From the NCBI GenBank assembly GCA_964304625.1, contig OZ199838.1, positions 7,502,001-7,566,000 of the forward strand: a stretch of 64,000 nt of DNA, written 5' to 3'. This DNA is from Kudoa neothunni. Lineage: Eukaryota > Cnidaria. Position 1 is the first letter of the stretch; the number at the start of each line of letters is the position of its first letter. The notes beneath the pieces are model-generated. The model did no database searches and had not been told where the DNA came from. It saw nothing but the letters and a program-made list of their open reading frames with translations. The position numbers and the translations under genes were made by a program. Of this stretch, positions 46,801-59,437 are shown piece by piece.

Positions 46801-49170
46801 CATTAACAATTAACAAATATATCTCCAATAATTTAATTTTAATCGTTCCTTTAAACCACAGTTTAATACTTGATAAAAATTAATTATCAATTTAGTGGAA
46901 AACATTTTTTAGATCATTTTTTTTGATTGTAGGTAATAACAAGATATTGAGTACAATTATTTTTGAAATGATAACACTCAAAGATATATTAAATTGGGAC
47001 GTTAATACATCTCTAGAGTAAGTTTCAGTTTCAAATTTATGTATTATATGTTTCCAAGCGATAATATCGTCTATTTGTATATGGGATCTCAATCTGGACT
47101 CTCGAAACATGTCAACACAAAGTAACAAATGATAATAATATTCCTGATTGGTAAACAAAAATAGACTTGAAGTGCATATCGCCAGAAACGTGTGGAGATG
47201 GGAATCATTTTTAAAAGCTTCCCATCATATGGATCCAGAACTGAAAGCCATTATTGGTCTGAAAACTTTGCAAAACATATCCGTTGTGCAAAGTGTGATT
47301 CCCATTTATATAACTCATAATGATACTACGGTGCTGGCATCAAGTAATTTCGTTCCACAGATGACTTTATCGGAGATATCATTATAGTTTTGGGAGTACT
47401 ATTTAAGGCCAATAAAACATATACAAATATAATTCAAGATGCGGAAGAATATGTAAATCCTAACCGATCAGTAATGTTTAAATTATTGTTGTTTGACGAA
47501 ACTCACAATATATTTTTAGATACCATATAGTTGTAGGGCGTCAACGGTATTTTTATATAATAGAACAAAATAATGTATAACCTTAGAACTTTTCGTGTTA
47601 TATTCTAAATGACATTGGAGAGGTAGTCGCTACCAATTCGGATGATTTGAAGGTATTTATTTGACTTCAAAATATTCCCACGAATCGTTTTACATTGAGT
47701 TACACTTAAATATTGATTGATATTAGTTAAACATTGTGTTTAGTAATTATATTAGTACTGAAGGAACATCTTAATTATTTACTTACTGTCATTTTAATTC
47801 AATTGTATAAAAAATTTTTTAGTTTATAAAAATTTGATTATTTTTTTAGCTAAACACGAAAAAGGAATTTTATTTAAAATAGAAGAATTTCTATAAGAAA
47901 AAAGCTTTTATGAGTAACTGACTTGATATTTATTGACAGACACAATTAAAAATAAGAATACTTATATACGAATACACATAAAAATGTATAGAATAACATT
48001 TATTTAATTGATATATTAGAGAATTAAAAAATTATAAGACAGTTTATTCCAGGTATAAACCTGTTTATTATATTCCTATATTGTAACGTTTTCTTCATCA
48101 CAACTCATTTATAAATCCAGATTATTTAAATATAACTTATTATAAGTATATATAAATTAATTCTGATTTAATTATTTTAAACATATTTGAATAAAAACAT
48201 GTATTTTATTCAGTAAGGAGAGAAAATAAATTAAAAAATCCTAACATTAATAAGAATCGAAAGAGTTCGAAAAAACTGATATTAATATATTTTACATAAT
48301 TTCTTGTCAAAAATTCTGGTTCTCATTTATAATTTTTTTTCGTTATCACTATGGAGATATACTCGAGTTTTTAATGCCGAAATGTAGAAAAACTGTTATC
48401 ATGAGTGTCTGAAGATTTAGATATAAAAATTAATACATCAGTATTCTGCTGTCTAACTTGATCGATAATTTCATAATTAAAAATGATATTTTTTTATTTA
48501 AGCTTGGCCAAAAAGTAACTCCAATTAACCACCCTACATTATACGATATTCTTGCGAGCAGAGACGTATGCCAAACGTATGATTCATTTGGAATGTAGAA
48601 AAAACATTTATTTTCTTTAGCGTTGACGTTGTTTATCCTCAAAACAATTGTTTGGTTTGTGCCAATCCAGATACAGATTTTGGGCATATCCTTGCTGTAT
48701 TTTTATAATATTAGGTCATTTTAATCGTATTTAGACTATGACTTCTTACTTTATCTCCAAATTTACGGCACTTTGGTAATTTGATATGTAAAATGAACAA
48801 AATTTTATTATTTTTAGGATGATTTTCCAATTTTTTTTCATAAGATTTTATCAGGGTCGTTTAGAATATATGCATCTTAATTATTACTCCAAATTGAATT
48901 TCTAGCACATGTTATCAAACAGGAGTACACCTGCTTGAAACCGCTAAGAAAGCTATGGTGTGGAGAATTCAGTGGCTATATCGACGGTTATATTTTTTTA
49001 TATTACTGCTGTTAAAACTTACGAATTAGGAAACTACACTTGTTTCAATAATACAAAAGCCTTCTACTCAGTTAGTTCCATTCCCCATACAAATTTATTA
49101 CTCGTATTACTTGAAAAAACCTGCAACACGACCTATGTTGTAGATGGTAATTTAAACTATTTTAATTAGA
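43889..49170 (+). CDS. Alpha-2/delta-like voltage-gated calcium-channel auxiliary subunit, highly diverged
   Basis: In animals this secreted, membrane-anchored subunit raises surface density of Cav channels. Blocks in family order are: NRFLVSINSVGRMYPG (family GSATG..R.YPA), YYIAFDPKASYWYKQAATVP joined to INVVILIKSSLSMISKITIA (VWA strand 1), YLTDGDDNVDSVKAILNSIK (family FTDGGEERA), LGKVIVHPHLLYT (family GYVLLHPNL, chemosensory-like domain), and near the end NNTKAFYSVSSIPHTNLLLV (family KVFVVQQIPNSNLLLLV). The MIDAS motif DxSxS reads KSSLS, so its first Asp is lost. An apparent stop in HIPEW is explained by a 45-bp intron (46537-46581). Around 45565-45720 and 45980-46060 frame changes remain unexplained: introns, assembly errors or decay. 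Gene or young pseudogene is undecided. Confidence 0.6.
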
Positions 49171-49335
49171 GTTTTATTGAGTTATAGAATATGCGGGTTG
49201 TATCCCACCATACAGGCAATATCGGACGGTTCTCAAAAGGGGATGTATACATTCAAAGGTAGTCTTCAAAAATTTTCCCCATTAAATTGTTTAACATTTT
49301 TTAAATATCGGAAACGGCTAAACTTTTATATAAGA

Positions 49336-49348
49336 CCCCCCCCCCCCC
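49336..49348. repeat. Poly-C tract (13 C)
   Basis: Thirteen consecutive C in AT-rich DNA just after the last alpha-2/delta block. Length uncertain in any assembly. Confidence 0.75.
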
Positions 49349-49527
49349 TAATCCGACTTAACGAAATATTATTACAGCAACATAGAAAAACTTTATCAAA
49401 AACTATAAAATCACCTATCTAAATAATTGGCAATTAAATTTTTTTAATGATGATTAAAACCACCCCATAATTTCGATTTGTTTTTTTCTCCTTCATCGAA
49501 ATTCGCTAAGGAATTCATTGATGCGGT

Positions 49528-49643
49528 TGTAACAATACTACGCGTACATTAAACAGGAGAGCGGAGGCTCTGCTAAACCACTAATAACCTATATAGTATT
49601 TTTAGTCGTATTGGTGCATTTATTCAGTGAGTATCTATTCGCA
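49528..49643 (+). repeat. 5' LTR of the gypsy element
   Basis: Begins TGTAACAATACTACGC and ends ATTCGCA; the partner is at 53372-53485. Confidence 0.88.
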
Positions 49644-52600
49644 ATAATGGTGTCAGAGGAAAAAGCCATCAACATGTTCGATTTTAATGACGAAATAGAC
49701 GCCCAATTACTGGAAATTCGATGGCTGGCGACAAAAAAGTCCTGGACTGAAACCTAGCACTATGCTCATATTCTTCTATGCATTCCCTGATCAATACGTA
49801 GTCTTATCGTACCACCTGATGTAGGAGACATTCGAAATAACATTAACATGTTAGAAACCAGCGTAAAAATTACTCACGGTCTTTATGTAGTCCGTATCAA
49901 CTTCTGAAACGCTTTGAGGAAGCTACGCTGGAACCACGCGAACAAATCTTGGAATATTACCAAAGACTTTTCACACTTCTGATGGGAGATAGACCAAATT
50001 CATCCCAAGTTGATCTAAATTTTTGGATCAGACCTAAAATCATAGCGGCCGGCCCACTTAGAGATAGGGCAACGCTACAAGCACTTAGTTCTGGAAATAT
50101 CCAAGTCTCATTGAAAATACTCAACTTTTCGTTGATTATGAGAAACAACAGTTAGACCCCCAGGTGTCTTCAATATCCAGAAGAAATGTTTACGAATGCA
50201 AAGGACTTGCCGTCCGTAAAATATGAAACGAACGAGGTCACACGGCAAAAAAATGTTGGCGTCAGGGAAACGTGAAAAGGGTGTGACTTCCGCGGGGGGT
50301 ACACACCCTTCAACCAATAAACAAGCACAATAGAATATCATCAATTGAAGAAGCCAACGTTATCCGCCAAAATGAACCTCTTATTTGTAAAATCATAGTT
50401 CTGCCTTCAGGCAAAACATACAATGCATTAATCGATACTGGCTCGACGTACAGTCTTGTAGATACGAGAATTTCTGTTGATAATCCATTAATCCGATGTT
50501 ATAACAAACTTCAAGTTGCAAATGGTAACCCACAAAAAATTGGGTTCAAAACTAACTTGTTTGTCGATTTTTTTGGAAAAGTGATGTCTCACACATTTCT
50601 TGTGGCTAATGAACTTGTCTACGGTGCAATTATTAGCGCGACTTTATCAATTCTCACTTGACCATTGAAACCAAAATGCAAAACAAAACGAATTCAAATA
50701 TGAATACTTGCTATGTTGAGCAGAGGAGTAATCGGAATTCTACAATAAATCCGGACAAAATTCTCGAAAAATATAGATGTTTTTGTAATGATATTCGCGG
50801 ACTACCCACTTCTAAAAATGCGTCTCTTGACATTTCAACTAACGGTTCGAAGCCAATTGCACAACGTCCATATAGAATACCCTACCTTTACAAATATGAA
50901 GTAACTCAACAATTGAAGGAGAGGCTTTATTGTGGAATTATGCGGCGTTCAAGAAGTCCTTGGTGTGCACCAGTTGTCATTACGCAGAAAAAGGACAAAT
51001 CAATAAGACTATGTGTGGATTACCGAAAACTGAACGACATCACCGTAAAAGATGAGTATCCATTACCTTTACTTGATGACACAATAGACAAACTGGCTGG
51101 ATCTACTATATTCTCTTCATTAGACTTAAAATCGGGATACTGGCAGATCCCTATAGCTAAGGATTATATCCCCAAAACGGCGTTCTCACCTGGTCATGGC
51201 GAAGGCATCTACGAATTTTTGAAAATGCCTTTTGAACTAGTCAACAGCCCAGCCACCTTCCAACGTGCTTTGGATAATATGCTTCGTGAAAGTCCATATG
51301 CTATTGCATACATGGATGATATCGTCGTATTTTCTAAACATCATGATGATCATTTGCATCACCTTGAAAAAGTATTGAAATTGCTGAAAGACGAGAACCT
51401 TGCGGTAAATCCATCAAAAAGTAAATTTTTCCAAACTGAGTTCCATTATTAAGGATTTGTCATATCCAACAATGGTATTGCCAATGATCCAGATAGAGTC
51501 GAATCTATAAAAAACTGGAAAATACCTCGCGATAAAAAAGACTTAATCATTTCTTGGCGCTGTCAACTTCTTTCGTAGACATGTAAAGAATCTAGCCGAG
51601 TTGACCGTCCCTTTGCACAACACTAATTGAACCTAAAACCGATTTTATATGGTCAAGCACTAAAGATGATATTTTTCAAAAAGTTAAACAATCTGTTTCA
51701 CAATCTAAAAGACTCAGTTTTCCTGATTTGTCCAAATCGTTCATTGTCGAATGCGATGCCTCAAATACGGCATTTGGAGGTGTGCTAACGCAAGAGAATG
51801 ACACAAATGTGGTAATTGCTTATACCAGTAAAAAATTCAATAGAAGAGAACTGAAATATTCCACAACAGATCGAGAAGCTCTAGCGGTGATACATGCCGT
51901 CAGAAAATTCAGACCATATCTGATAGGGAAAAGATTTCGTATCGTGACTGACCACAATCCTCTTGTAACTCTGAAGAAAATTAAAGACCCCAGGAAGGAG
52001 AAGTCGATGGCTGATGGAGCTACAAGAACACGATTTTGACGTGACATACAAACCTAGTTCGTCAAATATACTTGCCGACGCCCTTTCTCGAAGCATTTGT
52101 AACGTAACAGAATTTTGTGGAATAAATACCGATGAGATTACCAAAAACCAAGAATCAGATAAATCTATATTGTGTCTAAAAAATTACTCCCTCCATGGCG
52201 AAATACCCAACACTGACGATGAAGAAACCAGTGCTCTCTGGAAAAAGAGAAAAAAACTTAGAATTATTAATGGTTTATTCTTCTTTAGCTCACGTGTTGG
52301 AGACTGGTTATGCCTAAAGTTAACAGAGGTGATATCATTCGACTTATTCATGACCACGACGCATCACATTCAGGCGTTACCAAGACGTCTCAAGTAATAT
52401 GAAGGATGTGTTTTTGGCCGAATATCGAGAGGGATGTACAAACATATATATCTAATTGTAATGTGTGCCTTAAAACTAAAATTCCAATTCACATGAAAAA
52501 AGGTGAACTCATACCCATACCGGCGGAAGGGCCTGGAATCGTGTGGCATATTGATTTTTATAGGGCCCTTACCGTCTACTATAGATAATAATCAGTTTAT

Positions 52601-53371
52601 AATAATTATGGCCGACCAATTCACAAAATGGGTTGAAGCCAAAAGATTGATGACAATTACGGCTGAAAATACCGTTGGAGATGTATTAGAATTAATTGTA
52701 TCAAGGCATAGTATACCGCAAAGAATTCAATTCACACTGATGGAGGTCGCCAATTCGACTCTGCAATTTTTGGAGAATTGTGTTCGAACCTAAGCATTAA
52801 CCACTCCATGTCTACCCCATACCATCCGGAAGGGAACGAAATGGCGGAACTACAAGTTAGAAATCTCATAGAAAAATTATGCATCCTTATTGAATCGAAA
52901 AATTTAAAATGGGACTAAGTCCTAGAAATGGCACTTTTCGCGATACGCACAACGACTTCGGACCCTACTAAATGGTCACCAGCATAACTTACATACGAAG
53001 GAAAGTTACACACAAAGGCTCAAATGCAACTCACTAAAGCTTCACCTGGTAAATTAGTCATATGCAACAATGCCTAGGTCGAAGCGAAGCGATGAAAAAT
53101 ATTGATAGATCTCAAATCAAGCAGGAATCCCATCATGATCTAAAATCAACAATAAGTCATTATAAGATTGGTGATCATGTGTTTATGCGTAATCGAAATG
53201 CGACGTCACTGGCCTCTAAATTTATTGGACCGTATGAACTGGTTAAAGGATCACATCCCAACTACATCGTAAAAAGTGCAGGGCAAAGTTATCTTGTCCA
53301 TTTTAATGATTTAACCAAAAATGAAACTGCTAAACAAGATAGTCGCCCTAAATCATCGTGGAGAGGAACAA

Positions 53372-53485
53372 TGTAATAATACTACGCTTACATTAAACAG
53401 GAGAGCGGCGGCTCTGATAAACCACTAATAACCTATATAGTATTTAGTCATATTGGTGCATTTACTCAGTGAGTATCGATTCGCT
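53372..53485 (+). repeat. 3' LTR of the gypsy element
   Basis: Begins TGTAATAATACTACGC and ends ATTCGCT, preceded by the purine-rich GGAGAGGAACAA. Only GC is clearly repeated at the two junctions with Merlin, so the usual 4-5 bp target duplication is not intact. Confidence 0.88.
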
Positions 53486-54644
53486 ATAGCCATCGATGCT
53501 GACAGAACCATCTTCATTAACTGAAGAGGTTCTGTTTGTTGGTGATATTTTGTATTTGATGGCTTCCTAGGTACCTTCTATGGTATTTGTATGTGCTCCT
53601 GTGAAGCTATCAACATATTCTATACTGTGATTTACGGTGAGCTAAGTATAGAAATAGTGGAGTATTCCATAATTTTTGAAACAATCAGTTATTATGACAG
53701 ATCCGGGTTTAATACAAGTTTTAATTTTTTGGATTGAAGTCTCAGCTGACCTATCTGGAATTTCCGCTAAAAACATTTTTCTTTCAGGAGTTTTTTCCAC
53801 GCCACCAAGAACCCATGCTCTGTTAACATCATGACATCGGTTATGTTTGACCTTGCCAAAGTTGGACTCATCGATCTCAACTATTATGTTTTCTCCACCA
53901 ATAATATCCGAAAATTCCAAATTATCAGACGCCATTTTCCGGAGATAATGAGAATAATTACTGATAGTTTTGGAAGTGACCAGTGATTGTTGTCAGGTGG
54001 GCGCTTTTTACTCCTACCAACCAATAATAAGCTATGTCCAAGAAATCGTGGACTTTAATTTTCATATTGTCGAAAAAAGTTGATTCAAAAATAGAAATTT
54101 CTCTCCTGTAAGCCTTTGAGGAACATCGCCAATTTTTTCTATGATCGAAAACCGTGGTTCTCAACTCTTGATACAGTTAGAAGATGCATTGAAGACACCG
54201 TTCTCGATAAGATAAATGATAGAGCTGTATTCGTTGCAAAATATGTTATGAAAGGACTTCCTCGGTGCGATCACTTAGATAGAGTTAACCATCGACATTC
54301 GGCAAATCATTAAATACTGCATTTTGTTATATTCATTCCTACAATGCGGCAATATTATATAGGGCAACATGTCTTAAGCCGAATTTTTCTTACTTCTTAA
54401 AAAGCCGAAAAATTAGCGGGGGGTCTAAATCAAATGTGATCGTTTAAAACTATTTTGTATCTTTAATTATTATTAAATCTATATGACAATTTATAAAAAT
54501 ATGTATGTAATGCCGCTGACTCATGAATACAAATTTAGGGAGAAATGATAACTGTGTGTCCTACCAAGCAAATATGTTGATCCAAGGAAAATAATACACA
54601 AAGAAAAATAATCGAATTAACAATTTTAAATCCTAAAACAATTT

Positions 54645-57053
54645 CTACTGATTATCTGATTGTTGTTTTATTAGGTTTAAACCTGATTCGTTATTTATGT
54701 AAGATTCTGCATCTTGAATTTCCATCTAAATCAAAACATCTAAATTAGCAGACAGTTTTAAGGGATTACTAATTTATGGTTTTTATCCCATTTTAATTCG
54801 TCTGCCATAATATCCACAATTTTAGGGAGTAAAGTTTTAGCTTTGGAAGGTTCCAAAATTGATAATCGGAATCTTCTAGCAATTAAATCAGTTGTTTTAA
54901 TTACGTATTCTGACTGACAACAATATCTAATTTCCTCCTCGGTGAATGGCAATTTATTATCGATTCGATGGAAACCAACAACCCCATCTTTTGTAGCTAG
55001 TTCGACTAACTTCAGTGAAGCCATACCATATTTGAAGGAAAGGTGCCTGGCAATCTATTGAAAAAATTTAGATTTCTTCACGGTAATCGAGAACATAATT
55101 ATGACGAAAGTTTAAGAGATTATTCAACAATTAATAGCATTAAATTTAAACTAAATCAAAAAATGTATAACTACATCTTCTTCGATATGGAATTTATCAA
55201 TGAGAGATATGTAGAAATAAGGAGTCCAATTTTTAGAGCCATACAACTTGTAGTCGCTAGTGGAAGCCTCAATGTTAAAGTTGATATTTGATTTGGAGGG
55301 AGTTTTCGATGTGTTTAAAGATTTGACAACATGGCTCATAACATCCTCAGCCATAGATCTGCAGGTTGTCCATTTTCCCCCAGCTATTGTGATAAAATCA
55401 CCATTGTCTTCAATAACATGACTTCTTGAAATTCTAGCGGTTTCATTGTTTGACCTGGGTTTTTTATTTATATCCACCACCAACGGTCTGATACCACACC
55501 AAGCTGCTTTAATGTCTTTCATGTGAACTATAAATATAAAATTTTTGATTAAATAATTGGAAATTTTAATTTAATTGTAATGACTTTGTACATCTTTATT
55601 TAAAAATCTATTCAACTCTTTAACTATAAAATCAATATCCTTCTGAGTAGATTTAGGTTCGGATGTTATGAGAGATTGGTTGTCGGTTGTTCCAGCCAAT
55701 GTATAGTCGTTCCAGGGTAATAAGAAAAGAACTCTGTTATCGGAAGTGTCTGCGTTCAATAAACCCATTGATTTCGGGCTACATTCACCCACAGGTATAA
55801 GCATTAAAACAGAGTTTAAAGAATATACCAAAAATATCGAGGTAGAATGATATGAGTACCAGAAGCTCCATGGCAAATGTTAACAGCATCCTTGTTGTAC
55901 ATTTTTCGCACACTATCAGTAAAGGGTCCGGTGGCATTTACAATAACTTTGGCTCTGCATTCAAAAACTTTTCCAGTAGACATATCTTGGCAGATGACTT
56001 TGTTACAATCTTAAATAATGTATATATTTTTGTGGCCCAAATACACAATACCTTTTTCTTGAATTATATCGGTCACTTCGATATAGTTGGCACAGGTAGC
56101 CCCATTTTCGATCGAGGACATTGCCAATATCAAATTTAAACGTGAATCATCCATTTGGCCATCATAATAAACTACAGAACCACGAAGATTTTCAGTTTTA
56201 ATTAGTGGAAATTCATCAATAGTTTTTTTCTTGGAGAGCACATAACTAGCTCGGAAAAACTGCATTCCGGCCACCAGATCGTACAACTTCAGCCCAGCCC
56301 AATAGTAAGGTATCTCCCACCATCTAAACGTCTATAGTTACACTAATTTACACGTTGTTACGTATAGAGAGGGATCATAATAGGTATGGGGTTGGTAAGA
56401 TAAGGACAATTTTCCATCAAACGTTTTCTCTCACATAATGCTTCTCTCACCAAAAAATACTAGAATTATGTAAATTCATAATAAAATAAATATTTAATAA
56501 ACATAATACTTCATTTATATCCAATTTAAAAACGGCATTTTGAAGATATCTTACTCCTCCGTGAATTAGTTTGGTACTTTTGCTACTGGTCTGACCAGCA
56601 AAATCACCACGATCTACCAAAGCTACATTCAGCCCTTAATTATATACCGATTAATAAAACAACCATGGATGTAGCTCAATACCTTTGACGGATGCGTCAA
56701 GCGCAACGGCACATCCTGTAGCTCCTCCTCCAATCACAAAAACATCGTAAACACCTTCAAACATTAAATTCTCTATCAACTTATCCCTACAACAAATTTT
56801 TTATTCATATATTCGATCACATCGGAATAATATACCTTTTAGGTAAGGTAGCTGGCAATTCCATCTTATTATTGAATTTATCATGGGAATATTCTTTCAA
56901 TAACTACATACATCATATAGAATATAGGTCAATAAATTAATAGTTTACAACAGGAATCTTTTGATTATATATAGCTAATCCCATAGCAGAAACTGTGCAT
57001 AAGTAACCAGCTCGTTTTAAGGTAAAATACCTGAAAAATTTCTCGTAACCCAT
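54645..57053 (-). CDS. GPD2: Mitochondrial FAD-dependent glycerol-3-phosphate dehydrogenase
   Basis: Oxidises glycerol-3-phosphate to dihydroxyacetone phosphate at the inner membrane and passes electrons to ubiquinone (glycerol-phosphate shuttle). About thirteen exons on the minus strand: 56949-57053, 56836-56903, 56683-56786, 56510-56634, 56362-56459, 56052-56323, 55829-56009, 55585-55778, 55175-55527, 54770-55054 and 54645-54725 were placed, in phase. The start [10 protein letters not shown] is followed by one membrane helix. FAD fold: [20 protein letters not shown]. Signature: [19 protein letters not shown]. Others: [58 protein letters not shown] and [16 protein letters not shown]. The vertebrate protein continues into two EF-hands; here only about 27 residues follow the conserved LKWDKNHKL, so calcium control appears to be absent. 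Confidence 0.94.
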
Positions 57054-58648
57054 TGGCCAACCCAAGCCAAACTCAAATCGTATAATGGGTTTAGTTTCTG
57101 CGCATCCCTAACCCTAGGGCAAAAGAGTTAGACCTCTTTAGGATACTTTCGTTTGAATGTATAATCATCATCTCCGAAAATATTTATTGTTTTCTTATTT
57201 GTCTGGAAAAACATTGAAACGACCATCAGTGGGCCTTTAAAAACTTTTATCATATTAATGGCGTTTTTATAAAATAATCCATGGTATTAAAATTATTTAC
57301 AAAATTAATCCATGGTTCGAAATTATTGAATGTATTGTCGAATTAAACTATTAATTGTCTGTTTAAATACTAACTTTAATAATCAATTGATGATCGAAAT
57401 TTTATTAAGTTTGTTTTAATGTATTAATAATCAAATCAAATTATTATGTAAATTTGTAATCCGACCAGTATTATTCATAACGAACTCTTCTCACGAACAC
57501 TATTAAATGATTTCGCCCCTTTTTTATAGTTGTTCGTTTTATGACAATTATATTAAAGTGTTTATCTGGAAAATGCAGAATAACATTTATTTAATTGATC
57601 ATCTCATTAGATACGTGCATTATTCATCGCCAGATGGATTATTGTGCATGCATAATCAGTTTTTAGCCGATATCTACCAGTGTCAAAATAATCTTTTATT
57701 TGTTGTTGCGCAACCACAAGGGTGCAGGTGCAAAATTCGTTTGCTATAAATAATTTTTCGCGCTGATTTCGGCAATTACCATTGTAATAAGCAGCAAAAA
57801 TTGCACTTACTAATATATTAAGCACATTAGCAATCGCTTAAATAATATACAAACATAGAATTATTACGAATACTACAACCATAGTTATATACTTAAAATG
57901 TTTCAAAATCATTTTTGAGTCACTAATATGAAGAGGTTCGGCTTACATCCAAAGATTTTAAGGAACAGTTAACATGGATTAACATTTAACGCTTAATGCT
58001 AATGTTATTGGTTACCCCATTGTAATGGTCTTGAGGAATGAAATGACGTTGGCTTTTCTCAACAGGAATTTTTTATTACGTTATAATTCGATTTTCAAAT
58101 GCTTCAACACTGTATCGTACAGATACTCTGCAATGTCTTTTTTCTAATCGTTGAAAATATGAAATAATGGGATTCGTTTTGGTGATTTTTGATATGTGTT
58201 TGAGATCACGTTGAATAAGTGCATCTCATTTAATAATTTAACATTAGAACTTTAATTAAAAAGTATGAGAGAAGTTATCTCTTTCCCGCAATCCTATGGG
58301 ATACTGAAAAATGTATGTGTTGAGGATTTTATCGAATATTCATCAATAACTTTATCATATTTTTGTCGTTAACTATCGATAAAATGTGTATTGCCTTTTG
58401 ACAAAGCGTGCTACTCTTGCGTACATTACAGCACAGAATCGAGTAGGGTCATTTGTCAAATATCTTGCGTGCACACACATAAGTAAACCATTATTTTGAG
58501 TGTTTCTTCCTTAAAATAATTTCTTAGAGAAAATCCTTGTTCATTTTAGGCAGTATCATTTATTCGTATGGGTTTCGCAAATAAATTCCTCTTTAATGAC
58601 AAGCTTTCCTTTTAAATGATTTTTAGCCCAACACACGACGAGACAACT
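57054..58648. other. Intergenic, nothing coding seen
   Basis: AT-rich upstream region of GPD2. No motif or repeat with visible ends. Confidence 0.4.
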
Positions 58649-58652
58649 TTAA

Positions 58653-58857
58653 CCCTTAATGTACCATGGTACTGCGCAGGAAAAAATTACGCGCATGCCT
58701 ATGATGGACATCTGTAGGGGTTTTGAACATCGAGTATCCAGACTTTTACGAGTATCCTGTCGAGATTCCATCTGAAAATTCGAGTATCCCGATAAGGTTT
58801 CCCTAAAATGGAGACTTTTAGCACCATATTGAGGATTGTACGTATTAAGTCACAGGG
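58653..58857. mobile_element. 205-bp piggyBac-like MITE
   Basis: Flanked by TTAA (58649-58652 and 58858-58861) with tips CCCTTAATGTAC and, inward from the right, CCCTGTGACTTAATACGTAC. A perfect palindrome GTACCATGGTAC (58661-58672) lies 8 bp from the left tip, as in the larger piggyBac elements. The interior has three copies of CGAGTATCC. Confidence 0.6.
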
Positions 58858-58861
58858 TTAA

Positions 58862-59433
58862 AGTAATACTTGGGATTTCGTTAATCATAATCGTATCTTA
58901 TTTATAGTAAATACTTTAATGAAATAATTTAAATATGGATGATAATTTTTAATCTTTGGGAAATTTAGACTAGCAAATCTTCATTACCATTGGAGAAAGT
59001 GAGGTCTAGGTCAGACAATGGAGTAAAATTGGCATACAAAAACAGTTTTGTGCGCATCATTTTTGTCGGACAATTTGTTCATGCTTGTTTATAATAAAAA
59101 TGGAAGAATGAAGGCAAGTATTTAGCCAATTATGATAACTTATAATTAGGCTACCAAATCCAGAGTACAACGCCGTTGGCACGAGTGAAATCTTTCTTAA
59201 ATTTTCTAAAACCATTCGAAATTCCCGCCATCGTCCATACATTATCTTATCAATTAAGTATACACCTTAAATTTTTCTAATATTTTATTCTCAAAATTAT
59301 ATGATCCAACCATTTAAATAAGCTTTACACGTCTTATTATAAATTCTTTTCTTTATCACTTTTTAAATATTGATTATGAACTTTAAAAATAACAATACTG
59401 TAGAATGACACATTTTTTAGTTTTCATATTTTT
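58862..59433. other. Intergenic, nothing coding seen
   Basis: No supported feature; a short minus-strand open frame (59057-59242) has no recognisable motif. Confidence 0.35.
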
Positions 59434-59437
59434 TTAA

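Larger units (their letters stand above)
49528..53485 (+). mobile_element. Ty3/gypsy-type LTR retrotransposon, decayed fossil
   Basis: A 3.96-kb element with short LTRs (116 and 114 bp) nested in Merlin copy 2. Parts in order: primer-binding-type sequence TGGTGTCAGAGGA directly after the 5' LTR; a gag-like region (about 49650-50330) with a zinc-knuckle remnant; an aspartic protease region with the DTGS active-site word (about 50370-50640); reverse transcriptase with YMDD (about 50790-51450); RNase H (about 51600-52090); integrase with a zinc-binding N-terminus (about 52380-53370); and a purine-rich tract before the 3' LTR. The order PR-RT-RH-IN marks the Ty3/gypsy group. The LTRs differ by about nine substitutions and a 2-bp length change, about 8 percent, so it is a moderately old insertion. 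It is broken in roughly half a dozen or more places. Confidence 0.92.
49440..54170 (-). pseudogene. Merlin transposase copy 2, interrupted
   Basis: The right part (53486-54170) reads, on the minus strand, SIFESTFFDNMKIKVHDFLD, IAYYWLVGVKSAHLTTITGH, then GGENIIVEIDESNFGKVKHN, RAWVLGGVEKTPERKMFLAE, CIKPGSVIITDCFKNYGI and LTVNHSIEYVDSFTGAHTN, stopping at SIDG. The left part (49440-49527) continues INEFLSEF and then degrades, with stops. The central region missing from copy 1 is present here. A one-base frame change lies near 53940-53970, and stops are present in place of Trp in two places. Confidence 0.8.
49430..54470 (-). mobile_element. Merlin-type DNA transposon copy 2, split by a gypsy element
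   Basis: Reads on the minus strand from about 54470 (tip GATCACATTTGATTTAGACC, like copy 1) to about 49430. The Ty3/gypsy element occupies 49528-53485. The junction is exact: the left flank GGAATTCATTGATGC and the right flank GCCATCGATGCTGAC join to the expected coding sequence D-G-I-N-E-F of the Merlin transposase. Confidence 0.75.
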
